From MGIIb-O5 sp036154155 (GTDB lineage Archaea > Thermoplasmatota > Poseidoniia > Poseidoniales > Thalassarchaeaceae): DNA of 11,835 nucleotides. Positions 1-5,573 of the stretch are shown here, one piece after another; position 1 is the first letter of the stretch, and each line of letters opens with the position of its first letter. Where the stretch lies: contig JAYZLP010000037.1 of the NCBI GenBank assembly GCA_036154155.1, forward strand, positions 1 through 11,835. The letters run 5' to 3'. The translations under genes were made by a program, and so were the position numbers. Below the pieces are notes generated by a model. That model did no database searches, was not told the DNA's origin, and saw only the letters and a program-made list of their open reading frames with translations.

Positions 1-249
1 TAATGACCAATATATCCAGAATTCCCATGATTGTCACCGAGGGTACCCCTTCTTGATGTATCCGTAAAGTAGGGTACGGATTATGATACCCGTATCATCA
101 TGGGATACCCTAGTAGATAGAATCGGAATAATTGCTAGGGAAACCATTCAAGACCAGCACCCTATGTTTGAATGGATGGCTGAGAATTACGAGTAAATAT
201 TCGCGATTCCGCCCATTTGTTTATTGTTCAATGACAGCCAGACGTTGTT
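1..249. other. Left-edge noncoding segment with dyads
   Basis: No convincing gene is seen in the first 249 bases. The segment is rich in GGGTAC/GATACCC words. It contains a perfect inverted repeat with 7-bp arms at 83-98 (ATGATAC, spacer CC, GTATCAT), a GGGTACCC palindrome at 41-48, and GTATC/GATAC arms at 92-108. A 37-codon plus-strand frame (83-196) and a 37-codon minus-strand frame (34-147) overlap each other here. An AT-rich stretch near 216-228 lies about 25-30 bases before the ATG at 250, which would suit an archaeal TATA box for a leaderless transcript. What the dyads do is unknown. Confidence 0.45.
83..196 (+). CDS. Possible 37-residue small protein
   Basis: An ATG-initiated frame of 37 codons ends with TAA at 194-196. 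The predicted peptide is amphipathic with an acidic end (RETIQDQHPMFEWMAENYE) and looks more protein-like than random sequence. Its start codon lies inside the perfect dyad at 83-98, so the ATG may simply be part of a regulatory site. A 37-codon frame also exists on the opposite strand, which weakens the case for either. It is not recognised as any family. It could instead be a remnant of a degraded gene. Confidence 0.22.
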   Translation: MIPVSSWDTLVDRIGIIARETIQDQHPMFEWMAENYE

Positions 250-462
250 ATGGAAGAGAATGAAGGAGGAGCAAGGGACCGCTTCTATGGTTTTCTATTT
301 CTAGCGACCTTAGTGATTATTTTACTGGCAATTCTACTTTTCATATACTCGCAAAGAGGCCTTGACGGTTTGGGAGACATGGCCTGTGGGCTTATTGTGA
401 TAGGGATTTTTCAGGGGGCAGCACTACTGTTCAATAAAGTCTTCAAAAAACAAGATAATTAA
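250..462 (+). CDS. Small two-helix membrane protein, unknown
   Basis: A 70-residue protein of no recognised family. An acidic, charged N-terminus (residues 1-11) is followed by a hydrophobic segment at about 13-33 and a second at about 46-62, ending in a lysine-rich tail (KVFKKQDN). The positive C-terminus suggests a cytoplasmic end. The start is ATG with no clear Shine-Dalgarno, and an AT-rich TATA-like stretch lies about 25-30 bases upstream, compatible with leaderless transcription. It sits 16 bases before the ATG of the next small membrane protein on the same strand, so the two probably share a transcript. Confidence 0.6.
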   Translation: MEENEGGARDRFYGFLFLATLVIILLAILLFIYSQRGLDGLGDMACGLIVIGIFQGAALLFNKVFKKQDN

Positions 463-478
463 TTTGAGAGTTGATACA

Positions 479-670
479 ATGGCGGATATTTTCGAAAACA
501 AGCTCTTCTTACTGCTGATAGTTATTTTACAGCCAGTAGTCTTTGTTATTTCACTAGAATATCTCGGTTATTTCGGTGCTTTAGCAATTCCTTGGTCGAT
601 TCTGATTTTGTATCTCATATGGCTTTGGACTTCTGGTAAGATTCCCTTTGCAAGCGACGAAGAAGAGTAA
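479..670 (+). CDS. 63-residue membrane protein, FASDEEE tail, copy A
   Basis: Two hydrophobic stretches (about residues 9-25 and 33-50) are followed by a short conserved tail, SGK-x-PFASDEEE. It aligns without gaps over all 63 residues to the protein at 2722-2913, with 33 identities by hand count. The best-kept parts are ISLEY (24-28) and the tail (52-63). The ungapped match supports the ATG at 479 over the in-frame TTG at 464. The family is not recognised. The acidic tail kept in both copies suggests a cytoplasmic interaction surface (inference). It follows the 70-residue gene by 16 bases and converges with the minus-strand gene ending at 708. Confidence 0.7.
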   Translation: MADIFENKLFLLLIVILQPVVFVISLEYLGYFGALAIPWSILILYLIWLWTSGKIPFASDEEE

Positions 671-707
671 TCGCATCACATAGGGTAGGGAGAATGACGC
701 TCTCAGT

Positions 708-1628
708 TTAAGGAATGGTTACGTATCTCTCGCACAAGAGCCTCAATCTCTCCTCCAAATCCTCAAGATCCACATCAGCATCAGCATTGATTAGGTCGGT
801 ATTGCGCCTAATCAGGTAGCTCCCAAGAAGAATCAACATCAAGAAACCAATGGATATTTGGAACAAATTTTCCCAATCATTGTTAGTAATAGAAATAATA
901 GCATTAATGACAGAAATTGGAAATGTCACCAATCCAAAGATGAAAAGGAACATTGGCAAGGTCAGTATACGCTTGAGTGGGTGAGTTGGCCCCTGGAAAA
1001 TAGGGTCCCCATTTTCATCCAAAGTGAAATTAGAATTACGGTACTCGTCAGAGCTTTTTGGAACGACAGGGCCGCCTTTTGTTTCCTCACCAGACTCTTT
1101 CGTAAAAATCTGATATCCAAAGAAATCAGAGGGGTGGTGCTTCCATCGAACTTTGTCCATCCACTTGTACCTGATGATTTCGTTATGGTGCTCATGGTTC
1201 GGGTCCCTGAGAGCCGCCCAGTAGTGGTCGTATACTTCCCTATCATAAATGGCCCCTTTCAGGCGGAAGTACTCTAGTTGTGCCTTCGGCACCAAAGGAG
1301 AGAGCCGTCCAGAATTCGATATTGAAATGAAAGCGAAATATGGGCCGAGTGCGAGCTGCACAAAGATACCGGTGAAAAAGAAAAGCGTCTTCAAATTCAT
1401 CCCTACGGCGCCAGATTCACCCTCAGCTGGAAGCCCGATGTTCCACAATATCCAGCCAGCAAAGAAGAACAAGATACCGCACACAAAGAGAAATAGTCTG
1501 TAGACGGTCCCTGTGCTTGGCTTATCCTTCACCCGGATTGCCTCAATCAATTTATTCTCGAGCTTGCCATCTTGGTACCAACGGACCTTCCACCAAAAGG
1601 GAGCAAATTCTTCGGCATCCTCTGTCAT
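708..1628 (-). CDS. Four-helix membrane protein, unknown
   Basis: A 306-residue protein of unrecognised family. Predicted membrane segments lie at about 43-65, 79-103, 220-246 and 255-273. Between helices 2 and 3 is a hydrophilic domain of roughly 115 residues rich in His, Trp and Asp, including DPNHEHHN. The C-terminus is an acidic helical stretch (DLEDLEERLRLLCERY) that could form a coiled coil. I chose the ATG at 1628; an in-frame TTG at 1643 would add five residues (MSGDA). The gene lies between the two members of the first small-protein cassette, is convergent with the 63-residue gene and divergent from the zinc-finger gene at 1734. Function unknown. Confidence 0.75.
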   Translation of the reverse strand: MTEDAEEFAPFWWKVRWYQDGKLENKLIEAIRVKDKPSTGTVYRLFLFVCGILFFFAGWILWNIGLPAEGESGAVGMNLKTLFFFTGIFVQLALGPYFAFISISNSGRLSPLVPKAQLEYFRLKGAIYDREVYDHYWAALRDPNHEHHNEIIRYKWMDKVRWKHHPSDFFGYQIFTKESGEETKGGPVVPKSSDEYRNSNFTLDENGDPIFQGPTHPLKRILTLPMFLFIFGLVTFPISVINAIISITNNDWENLFQISIGFLMLILLGSYLIRRNTDLINADADVDLEDLEERLRLLCERYVTIP

Positions 1629-1645
1629 CGCATCTCCCGACAATA

Positions 1646-1733
1646 GGCCCCTCTATGATACATGTGGCGTATTCCGTAGGGAAGATTATACCGGCGTAAC
1701 AATGACTATTCGTCACCCTTGGCAGTCTGATAC
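1646..1733. promoter_or_regulatory. Divergent promoter region with repeated words
   Basis: This gap separates the minus-strand gene starting at 1628 from the plus-strand gene starting at 1734. The 13-mer GGCCCCTCTATGA (1646-1658) recurs exactly at 2431-2443, in both places just upstream of a minus-strand start. CATGTGGCGTATT (1661-1673) recurs with one mismatch at 2482-2494. The block AATGACTATTCGT (1701-1713) recurs with one mismatch at 2946-2958, and both copies of CTATTCGT begin exactly 28 bases before the start of a zinc-finger gene. That spacing fits an archaeal TATA element of a leaderless transcript (inference). Confidence 0.45.
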
Positions 1734-1832
1734 ATGGGCGAGAGGAAGTGTGCATTCGAGGGTTGCAATGCCCTGGAGTTTAGGACATCTGGATATTGCC
1801 TCCGTCACAAGGGAGGTTTACCAGATGAGAAA
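1734..1832 (+). repeat. 99-base near-identical repeat, copy 1
   Basis: This stretch encodes the zinc-finger module and matches 2979-3077 at 93 of 99 positions by hand count. The differences are the first base of the start codon (ATG versus GTG) and five third-codon bases (codons 3, 11, 27, 29, 32), all synonymous. Similarity stops abruptly after codon 33. Confidence 0.9.
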
Positions 1833-2216
1833 AATCCTGTAATTACAAGTACACCTGAAAAATCCAGTCAAAAACCCATAACTGAGATTTGGTGGATACC
1901 GATCATTCCCTTGCTGACCTTTCCACTCTTCGCTTATGACACATGGTACATACAACATACTGATGGCTACGGTACTGATCTTTTCTTTCTTTATGATCTA
2001 GTTTACTACCTTAGTTTACCGTTTGTCATACTAATCCTGTTTTCACCATTTCTACTGCCTTTTTACGCGATCTATCTTGTCCGCATTAGACGGCAGCGAA
2101 TAGAAAATGGGGAGTGGAATCTTTTCATTGCAATGTTCCATATTCTCTCTTTCACGGCCCCTCTATTGGTGCTTCTCGTGCTTTGGGTGTTGGCTAGCGC
2201 TTTGGGAGGGGCATAA
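1734..2216 (+). CDS. Zinc-finger-like three-helix membrane protein, copy A
   Basis: A 160-residue protein. The N-terminus carries a Cys3His pattern (C6, C11, C22, H25; spacing C-x4-C-x10-C-x3-H) typical of a small zinc-binding fold. A hydrophilic linker (34-50) follows, then hydrophobic segments at about 52-72, 88-116 and 129-156. Residues 1-33 are identical to the protein at 2979-3419. The middle has diverged, and similarity returns in the C-terminal part (LPFYAIYLVR and FHILSF around 108-140). The start is ATG with the conserved block CTATTCGT 28 bases upstream and no Shine-Dalgarno. It is probably anchored with the finger in the cytoplasm. The partner and ligand of the finger cannot be told from the sequence. 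Confidence 0.75.
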   Translation: MGERKCAFEGCNALEFRTSGYCLRHKGGLPDEKNPVITSTPEKSSQKPITEIWWIPIIPLLTFPLFAYDTWYIQHTDGYGTDLFFLYDLVYYLSLPFVILILFSPFLLPFYAIYLVRIRRQRIENGEWNLFIAMFHILSFTAPLLVLLVLWVLASALGGA

Positions 2217-2241
2217 GCAACGGTAGGCTTCGCCAGGCAAC

Positions 2242-2415
2242 TCAGGCACAACAAGAAGCCCGCATCAACCACAACCAAGAAAAGAATACCAAAGTGGATA
2301 CCAAAATCAAAGCCATGACCCAGTCAACCTCGGATGATTCGGCGTTTGAATTTTCAGACGTACTCGGAATACCGGGATTTTGCTCTTCCGGCGAATCCCC
2401 CTCGTGCACTCCCAC
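2242..2415 (-). CDS. Small tail-anchored-type protein, 57 residues
   Basis: A GTG-initiated frame of 57 codons; a second in-frame GTG at 2409 would give 55. The first half is hydrophilic, acidic and Ser/Pro/Asn-rich, as in a disordered segment. Residues from about 33 to 51 form one strongly hydrophobic helix with WLWL, and the protein ends shortly after in RASCCA. This disordered head plus C-terminal membrane anchor is the layout of a tail-anchored protein. The 13-mer GGCCCCTCTATGA, shared with the promoter region of the minus-strand gene at 708-1628, lies 16 bases upstream of the GTG. Family unknown. There is no ATG start, so this is a moderate call. Confidence 0.5.
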   Translation of the reverse strand: MGVHEGDSPEEQNPGIPSTSENSNAESSEVDWVMALILVSTLVFFSWLWLMRASCCA

Positions 2416-2430
2416 ACCTGTCAGTATGGG

Positions 2431-2523
2431 GGCCCCTCTATGACATATGCGTCATATGGGTACAGAAGTAGATGTATGTGTCATGTAGCGTATTTCATTA
2501 ACTAGGTACATTACGTGATTACC
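2431..2523. promoter_or_regulatory. Divergent promoter region with operator-like dyad
   Basis: This gap lies between the 57-residue minus-strand gene and the 54-residue plus-strand gene. It holds the repeated 13-mer GGCCCCTCTATGA (2431-2443). An 18-base dyad at 2439-2456 has arms TATGAC and GTCATA around a 6-base centre. CATGTAGCGTATT (2482-2494) nearly repeats 1661-1673. A dyad centred between divergent genes is a common arrangement for a shared regulator; no regulator for it is seen nearby. Confidence 0.4.
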
Positions 2524-2688
2524 ATGAAGCCCATAGCTGAAATAGAGGAAAATCTGGCAAGTAAGGCTGAGCCGATCCTGGGCTTCAAGCCATCTTCCAA
2601 AATCAAAAGAGGGCCTATTGGAATACTAATCAGCATAATTTGCATAGCGATTGTGTATAGAGAATTGAGCCGTGCTGGCGTAATCTAG
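2524..2688 (+). CDS. Small single-helix membrane protein, 54 residues
   Basis: An ATG-initiated frame of 54 codons ending in TAG at 2686-2688. The N-terminal 30 residues are charged (IEEN, then KIKR). A single hydrophobic helix follows (about 31-45, GPIGILISIICIAIVY) and then a short tail (RELSRAGVI). The KIKR cluster before the helix suggests the N-terminus is cytoplasmic. It precedes the second 63-residue membrane protein by 33 bases on the same strand, mirroring the 70-residue gene that precedes copy A. No family is recognised. The composition and operon-like placement make it a credible gene despite its size. Confidence 0.5.
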   Translation: MKPIAEIEENLASKAEPILGFKPSSKIKRGPIGILISIICIAIVYRELSRAGVI

Positions 2689-2721
2689 GATACTCTTATT
2701 CACATGCAAGGACGGCTTTCT

Positions 2722-2913
2722 ATGGGAGGCATAATGGACAATACTTCATTCTGGCTCCTTGTAGCTATTATGCATCCATTTCTATATTTCATTTCACTGG
2801 AGTATTTCGGTGAAATGGCCGCCGTAGTCATTACTTCGTCGATTCCGATATTATTCCTCGTCTGGATTGGGGCATCTGGAAAGAATCCCTTTGCAAGCGA
2901 TGAAGAGGAATAG
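2722..2913 (+). CDS. 63-residue membrane protein, FASDEEE tail, copy B
   Basis: Paralogue of the protein at 479-670, equal in length and aligning without gaps (33 of 63 identical by hand count). Shared features are two hydrophobic stretches, ISLEY at 24-28 and the tail SGK-x-PFASDEEE. The ATG at 2722 matches the copy A start; an upstream in-frame ATG at 2704 would add six residues (MQGRLS) absent from copy A after its own ATG. The zinc-finger gene follows 65 bases later on the same strand, with nothing between. In copy A the corresponding pair is split by a minus-strand gene. Function unknown. Confidence 0.7.
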   Translation: MGGIMDNTSFWLLVAIMHPFLYFISLEYFGEMAAVVITSSIPILFLVWIGASGKNPFASDEEE

Positions 2914-2945
2914 CAAATCTGCCCCATAGGCGATTAATGGATGGA

Positions 2946-2958
2946 AATGCCTATTCGT
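2946..2958 (+). promoter_or_regulatory. Promoter-like block before zinc-finger copy B
   Basis: AATGCCTATTCGT matches AATGACTATTCGT at 1701-1713 with one mismatch. In both places CTATTCGT begins 28 bases before the start codon of a zinc-finger membrane protein, while the 20 bases in between have mostly diverged. Preserved word and preserved spacing together point to a promoter element, probably TATA-like with leaderless transcription. Confidence 0.4.
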
Positions 2959-2978
2959 GAACATCATCAGCCGTTATT

Positions 2979-3077
2979 GTGGGCGAAAGGAAGTGTGCAT
3001 TCGAGGGTTGTAATGCCCTGGAGTTTAGGACATCTGGATATTGCCTCCGTCACAAGGGGGGTTTGCCAGATGAAAAA
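2979..3077 (+). repeat. 99-base near-identical repeat, copy 2
   Basis: Second copy of the finger-encoding block described at 1734-1832. The differences are the start codon and five synonymous third-codon changes. Flanking sequence on both sides is much less similar, so the conserved unit is the finger module rather than the whole gene. Confidence 0.9.
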
Positions 3078-3419
3078 ATTGCTTATTCAGGAACGCCCGA
3101 TCAAGATGGTCAAGAAATCATACCAGATCCTTTGTTGATTCCCAAGATTGCTTTGGCATATGTGCCAATTGTGGTTTTTTTGTTATTTGTGACATCAACT
3201 TCCGACGATGCATTCGCCGGATACTATCTCTTCATCAATAGTGGCATGTGTCTACTTCTGCTACTGCCGCTATACGCAGTCTATCTTGTCCGCCTATCTT
3301 GGAGACGATTCAAAGAGGGGACGCTTACCTTATTTGTTGCAATATTCCATATTCTCTCGTTCATTGTACCATTATCGTGGTTATTTGCTGTAATGGGATT
3401 TGGCGGCTCTCCGGCCTGA
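2979..3419 (+). CDS. Zinc-finger-like three-helix membrane protein, copy B
   Basis: A 146-residue paralogue of the protein at 1734-2216, starting with GTG where copy A has ATG. The Cys3His finger (C6, C11, C22, H25) and all of residues 1-33 are identical to copy A. The linker (34-52) is unrelated. Hydrophobic segments lie at about 53-72, 83-104 and 116-140. The C-terminal half again resembles copy A (LPLYAVYLVR, FHILSF). It is 14 residues shorter. It ends 7 bases from the 3' end of queD on the other strand. Likely a membrane protein with a cytoplasmic zinc-binding head; its role is unknown. Confidence 0.75.
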   Translation: MGERKCAFEGCNALEFRTSGYCLRHKGGLPDEKIAYSGTPDQDGQEIIPDPLLIPKIALAYVPIVVFLLFVTSTSDDAFAGYYLFINSGMCLLLLLPLYAVYLVRLSWRRFKEGTLTLFVAIFHILSFIVPLSWLFAVMGFGGSPA

Positions 3420-3426
3420 GAGGCAC

Positions 3427-3882
3427 CTATGTTTCGGCTGACCATGAAGCCCATGACTTGGGCGTCTCCCTCACGTGGAATGCCCTCAGCCTCAGTGAAT
3501 TGCCGTACGATGTAGAGATGTGGTCATTGACCTGCTCGAACGCCCACCTTGCAAGGTTCTCCGCTGTGGGGATGAACGGCACAATGACCGTCCTGTGCCC
3601 GTCATGCATGTGGGATAGTGCCTGAATGGCCTCCTCATCGCCCTCGTAAACGATGAACGCATGGTCCACCACATCGTGGATGTGCTCTTTGAGAATGCCA
3701 GATATGTCGGAGAAATCCATCAGCATACCCTCATCTGACGATCCTGGCTCTGTTACCACGTCCCCCTCGAGCTCCACTTCCCACCTGTACCTGTGCCCGT
3801 GCATGTTCCTGCACTTGCTCTTGTGGTTGGGGACCCTGTGTCCTGTATCCGTCTCTATCCATCTCCTAATCCTGGTCGTCAT
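3427..3882 (-). CDS. queD: 6-carboxy-tetrahydropterin synthase QueD
   Basis: A 151-residue member of the PTPS/QueD family. It converts dihydroneopterin triphosphate, the FolE product, to 6-carboxy-5,6,7,8-tetrahydropterin, the second step to preQ0. The family's zinc histidines are visible as H15 (TGHRV) and H28/H30 in the C-x3-HGH motif. C24 of that motif is the position of the catalytic cysteine. DH at 73-74, PTAEN at 105-109 and the C-terminal E139-T140 (VRETPKSW) also match. Length is close to the family norm, slightly long. Its ATG overlaps the queC-msrB stop as ATGA, so it is the last, translationally coupled gene of the operon. Confidence 0.92.
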   Translation of the reverse strand: MTTRIRRWIETDTGHRVPNHKSKCRNMHGHRYRWEVELEGDVVTEPGSSDEGMLMDFSDISGILKEHIHDVVDHAFIVYEGDEEAIQALSHMHDGHRTVIVPFIPTAENLARWAFEQVNDHISTSYGNSLRLRAFHVRETPKSWASWSAET

Positions 3883-4973
3883 TTCTTACCCTCCTCGAAT
3901 TCTAGGCATATCGAGTTGATGCAGTATCGCGGCCCCCGGCTCTCGTGGAATAGATGGCCAAGGTGGGAGTCACAGCCACTGCACCTGACCTCAATCCTCC
4001 TCATGCCGTGCGTCAGGTCTGTTAGTTGATTGATGCCTGCACCCTCTGCCTCCTCTGAGAAGGCTGGCCACCCGCACCCCGAGTCGAATTTGGATTCCGA
4101 CTCGAAGAGCCTCAAGCCACAATCAGCGCAATTGTAGGACCCTACCTCGTAATGCTTGTCATACTCCCCGGTAAATGGCCTCTCTGTACCGTTTCTCTTC
4201 ATGACATGGTGCCTCAATTCGGCCTTCAGAGCCCAATCAAGGACGTTGCTCCAGTCGTCTACGTACTCAACAGGGTCCTTCCTGCCGATTGCATGGAATG
4301 CGAGAATCCTCTCAACATCAGCACCGCTAGTGCCTGACGACCTGCCTTCCGAGTCTGGGTTGTATGATGTATTCGTGTTGGCAAACACAGTGTCGAAGTC
4401 CAGGCCAAGTTTGTTGCACGATTGGATCGAGTCCCTCAGTATTCCCTCCTTGTCCGACTCTATGTATGGAAGCTGCAACGAGACCCTATCGGAGTCCCAG
4501 TTGCCCAATGCGAAAGCACTCGAGACCGCCTCGTAGAATTCAGGCCTGCAATCGGGGTATATCGCGTGGTCTCCAGAGTGAACACCGAGTGCGATTTCGA
4601 CTTCTGTGCCCTCCTTGGCTGCCAGGCTTAGGGCGTAGCCGTATAGTACGGATGTGAAAATTGCGTTTCTATTAGGCACCACGGTATCCTTCATCTGCTC
4701 CTCCTCGTAGTGCCCCTCGGGAATCTCATAGCCGCTAGTGGTAAGTGCGGAATGGAAAATCCCCATGGCAGAACGTAGGTCGACCACCTCATGCTCAACG
4801 GTTATTCCCATTCCCGCGAGGTAATCGATGTTCGCTTTGGCCCTCTCAATCTCAATCACATGCTTCTGCCCATAATCGAATGAGATGCAATTTACCGAGT
4901 ATCCTCTCGACAATAGGTGAAGTAGCAGACCCGTGCTGTCCATTCCACCAGAGAATGACATTACCGCTTTCAT
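3879..4973 (-). CDS. queC: QueC-MsrB fusion: preQ0 synthase plus methionine sulfoxide reductase B
   Basis: 364 residues in two domains. Residues 1 to about 250 are QueC, which makes 7-cyano-7-deazaguanine (preQ0) from 7-carboxy-7-deazaguanine using ATP and ammonia. The PP-loop SFSGGMDST is at 6-14. The usual QueC zinc cysteines, in SCY and CGxCxxC, are replaced: S203, S213, S216 and D219, while the flanking Y, N, G and R are kept. Residues from about 255 are a full MsrB domain: zinc pairs C282/C285 and C331/C334, CGWPAF at 300-305, HLGH at 337-340 and the catalytic-type C351 in RYCINS. I start at the ATG overlapping the queE stop (TGATG), where QueC proteins normally begin; an ATG at 5018 would add 15 residues running back over queE. 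The preQ0 step is probably active, since the rest of the pathway surrounds it. Confidence 0.88.
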   Translation of the reverse strand: MKAVMSFSGGMDSTGLLLHLLSRGYSVNCISFDYGQKHVIEIERAKANIDYLAGMGITVEHEVVDLRSAMGIFHSALTTSGYEIPEGHYEEEQMKDTVVPNRNAIFTSVLYGYALSLAAKEGTEVEIALGVHSGDHAIYPDCRPEFYEAVSSAFALGNWDSDRVSLQLPYIESDKEGILRDSIQSCNKLGLDFDTVFANTNTSYNPDSEGRSSGTSGADVERILAFHAIGRKDPVEYVDDWSNVLDWALKAELRHHVMKRNGTERPFTGEYDKHYEVGSYNCADCGLRLFESESKFDSGCGWPAFSEEAEGAGINQLTDLTHGMRRIEVRCSGCDSHLGHLFHESRGPRYCINSICLEFEEGKK

Positions 4974-5569
4974 CAGAGAACCCCCATCCATTTGTGAGTT
5001 TGTAGGCTCAGTCTCCATCCGGGCTCCTCCTTCACTAGACTCTCAACAGCCCTGAAATTTATGCCGTTTTGCTCTATTGTATCTGTCTCGATATAGCATG
5101 GCTGAAGGTAGTGATGGTTGAAACCGCCCCTCAGGTCCTCGTACATTTCTAGATCCTGCCCGCAGTAAACCACCTTCAGCTCGTCACCGGTCCTCTGCTT
5201 GATTGAGACGTTCGGGTAAAGCTGGTCCTTGGGACTGACGCAAATCCAGTCGATTATTGGATCGACCTCAATAGTGCCGTTTGTCTCAATGGATAATGAG
5301 ATTCCGTGTTCCTTCAGCTCCCTTCCGATTGTTCCCAGGTCCTGCATCGCAGGTTCGCCGCCTGTGAATATCACCCTATCACAATCATAGGAAAGAACCT
5401 CTTCTATGATGTCCCCCATGCCCATTTCATCGTATTTGAGAAAGTCAGTATCGCACCATTCGCACCTTAGATTACAATTCCCGAATCTTATGAAAACGTG
5501 AGGTATTCCAACGTGGAAACCCTCTCCTTGGGTGGAGTGGAAAATCTCTACGATTGGGTATGTAATCAC
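4973..5569 (-). CDS. queE: 7-carboxy-7-deazaguanine synthase QueE (radical SAM)
   Basis: A 198-residue radical SAM enzyme. It contracts the pterin ring of 6-carboxy-tetrahydropterin to 7-carboxy-7-deazaguanine, the third step to preQ0. The iron-sulfur cluster motif C32-x3-C36-x2-C39 (GNCNLRCEWCD) is intact. GGEP, which contacts S-adenosylmethionine, is at 70-73, and the N-terminal EIFHSTQGEG and C-terminal LQTHKWMGV are typical. Length is in the short range of the family. It starts 4 bases after the folE stop, and its own stop overlaps the queC start by one base (TGATG), so it lies within a coupled operon. Confidence 0.94.
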   Translation of the reverse strand: MITYPIVEIFHSTQGEGFHVGIPHVFIRFGNCNLRCEWCDTDFLKYDEMGMGDIIEEVLSYDCDRVIFTGGEPAMQDLGTIGRELKEHGISLSIETNGTIEVDPIIDWICVSPKDQLYPNVSIKQRTGDELKVVYCGQDLEMYEDLRGGFNHHYLQPCYIETDTIEQNGINFRAVESLVKEEPGWRLSLQTHKWMGVL

Positions 5570-5573
5570 GTTA

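Noticed and set aside
34..147. 37-codon minus-strand frame antisense to the left-edge segment
   Set aside because: It has no promoter-like context and no protein-like domain, and it overlaps an equally short frame on the other strand.
858..1277. 139-codon plus-strand frame opposite the four-helix membrane protein
   Set aside because: The minus-strand frame has regular hydrophobic helices and runs the full length. The plus-strand frame has no such pattern.
3879..4973. GAT-QueC type archaeosine synthase
   Set aside because: The extra domain is C-terminal MsrB, with its CxxC pairs and RYCINS motif, not a class II glutamine amidotransferase.
4974..5018. Longer QueC start at 5018 adding 15 residues
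   Set aside because: The extension lies inside the queE frame. The ATG at 4973 overlaps the queE stop (TGATG) and gives the usual QueC opening MKAVMSFSGG.
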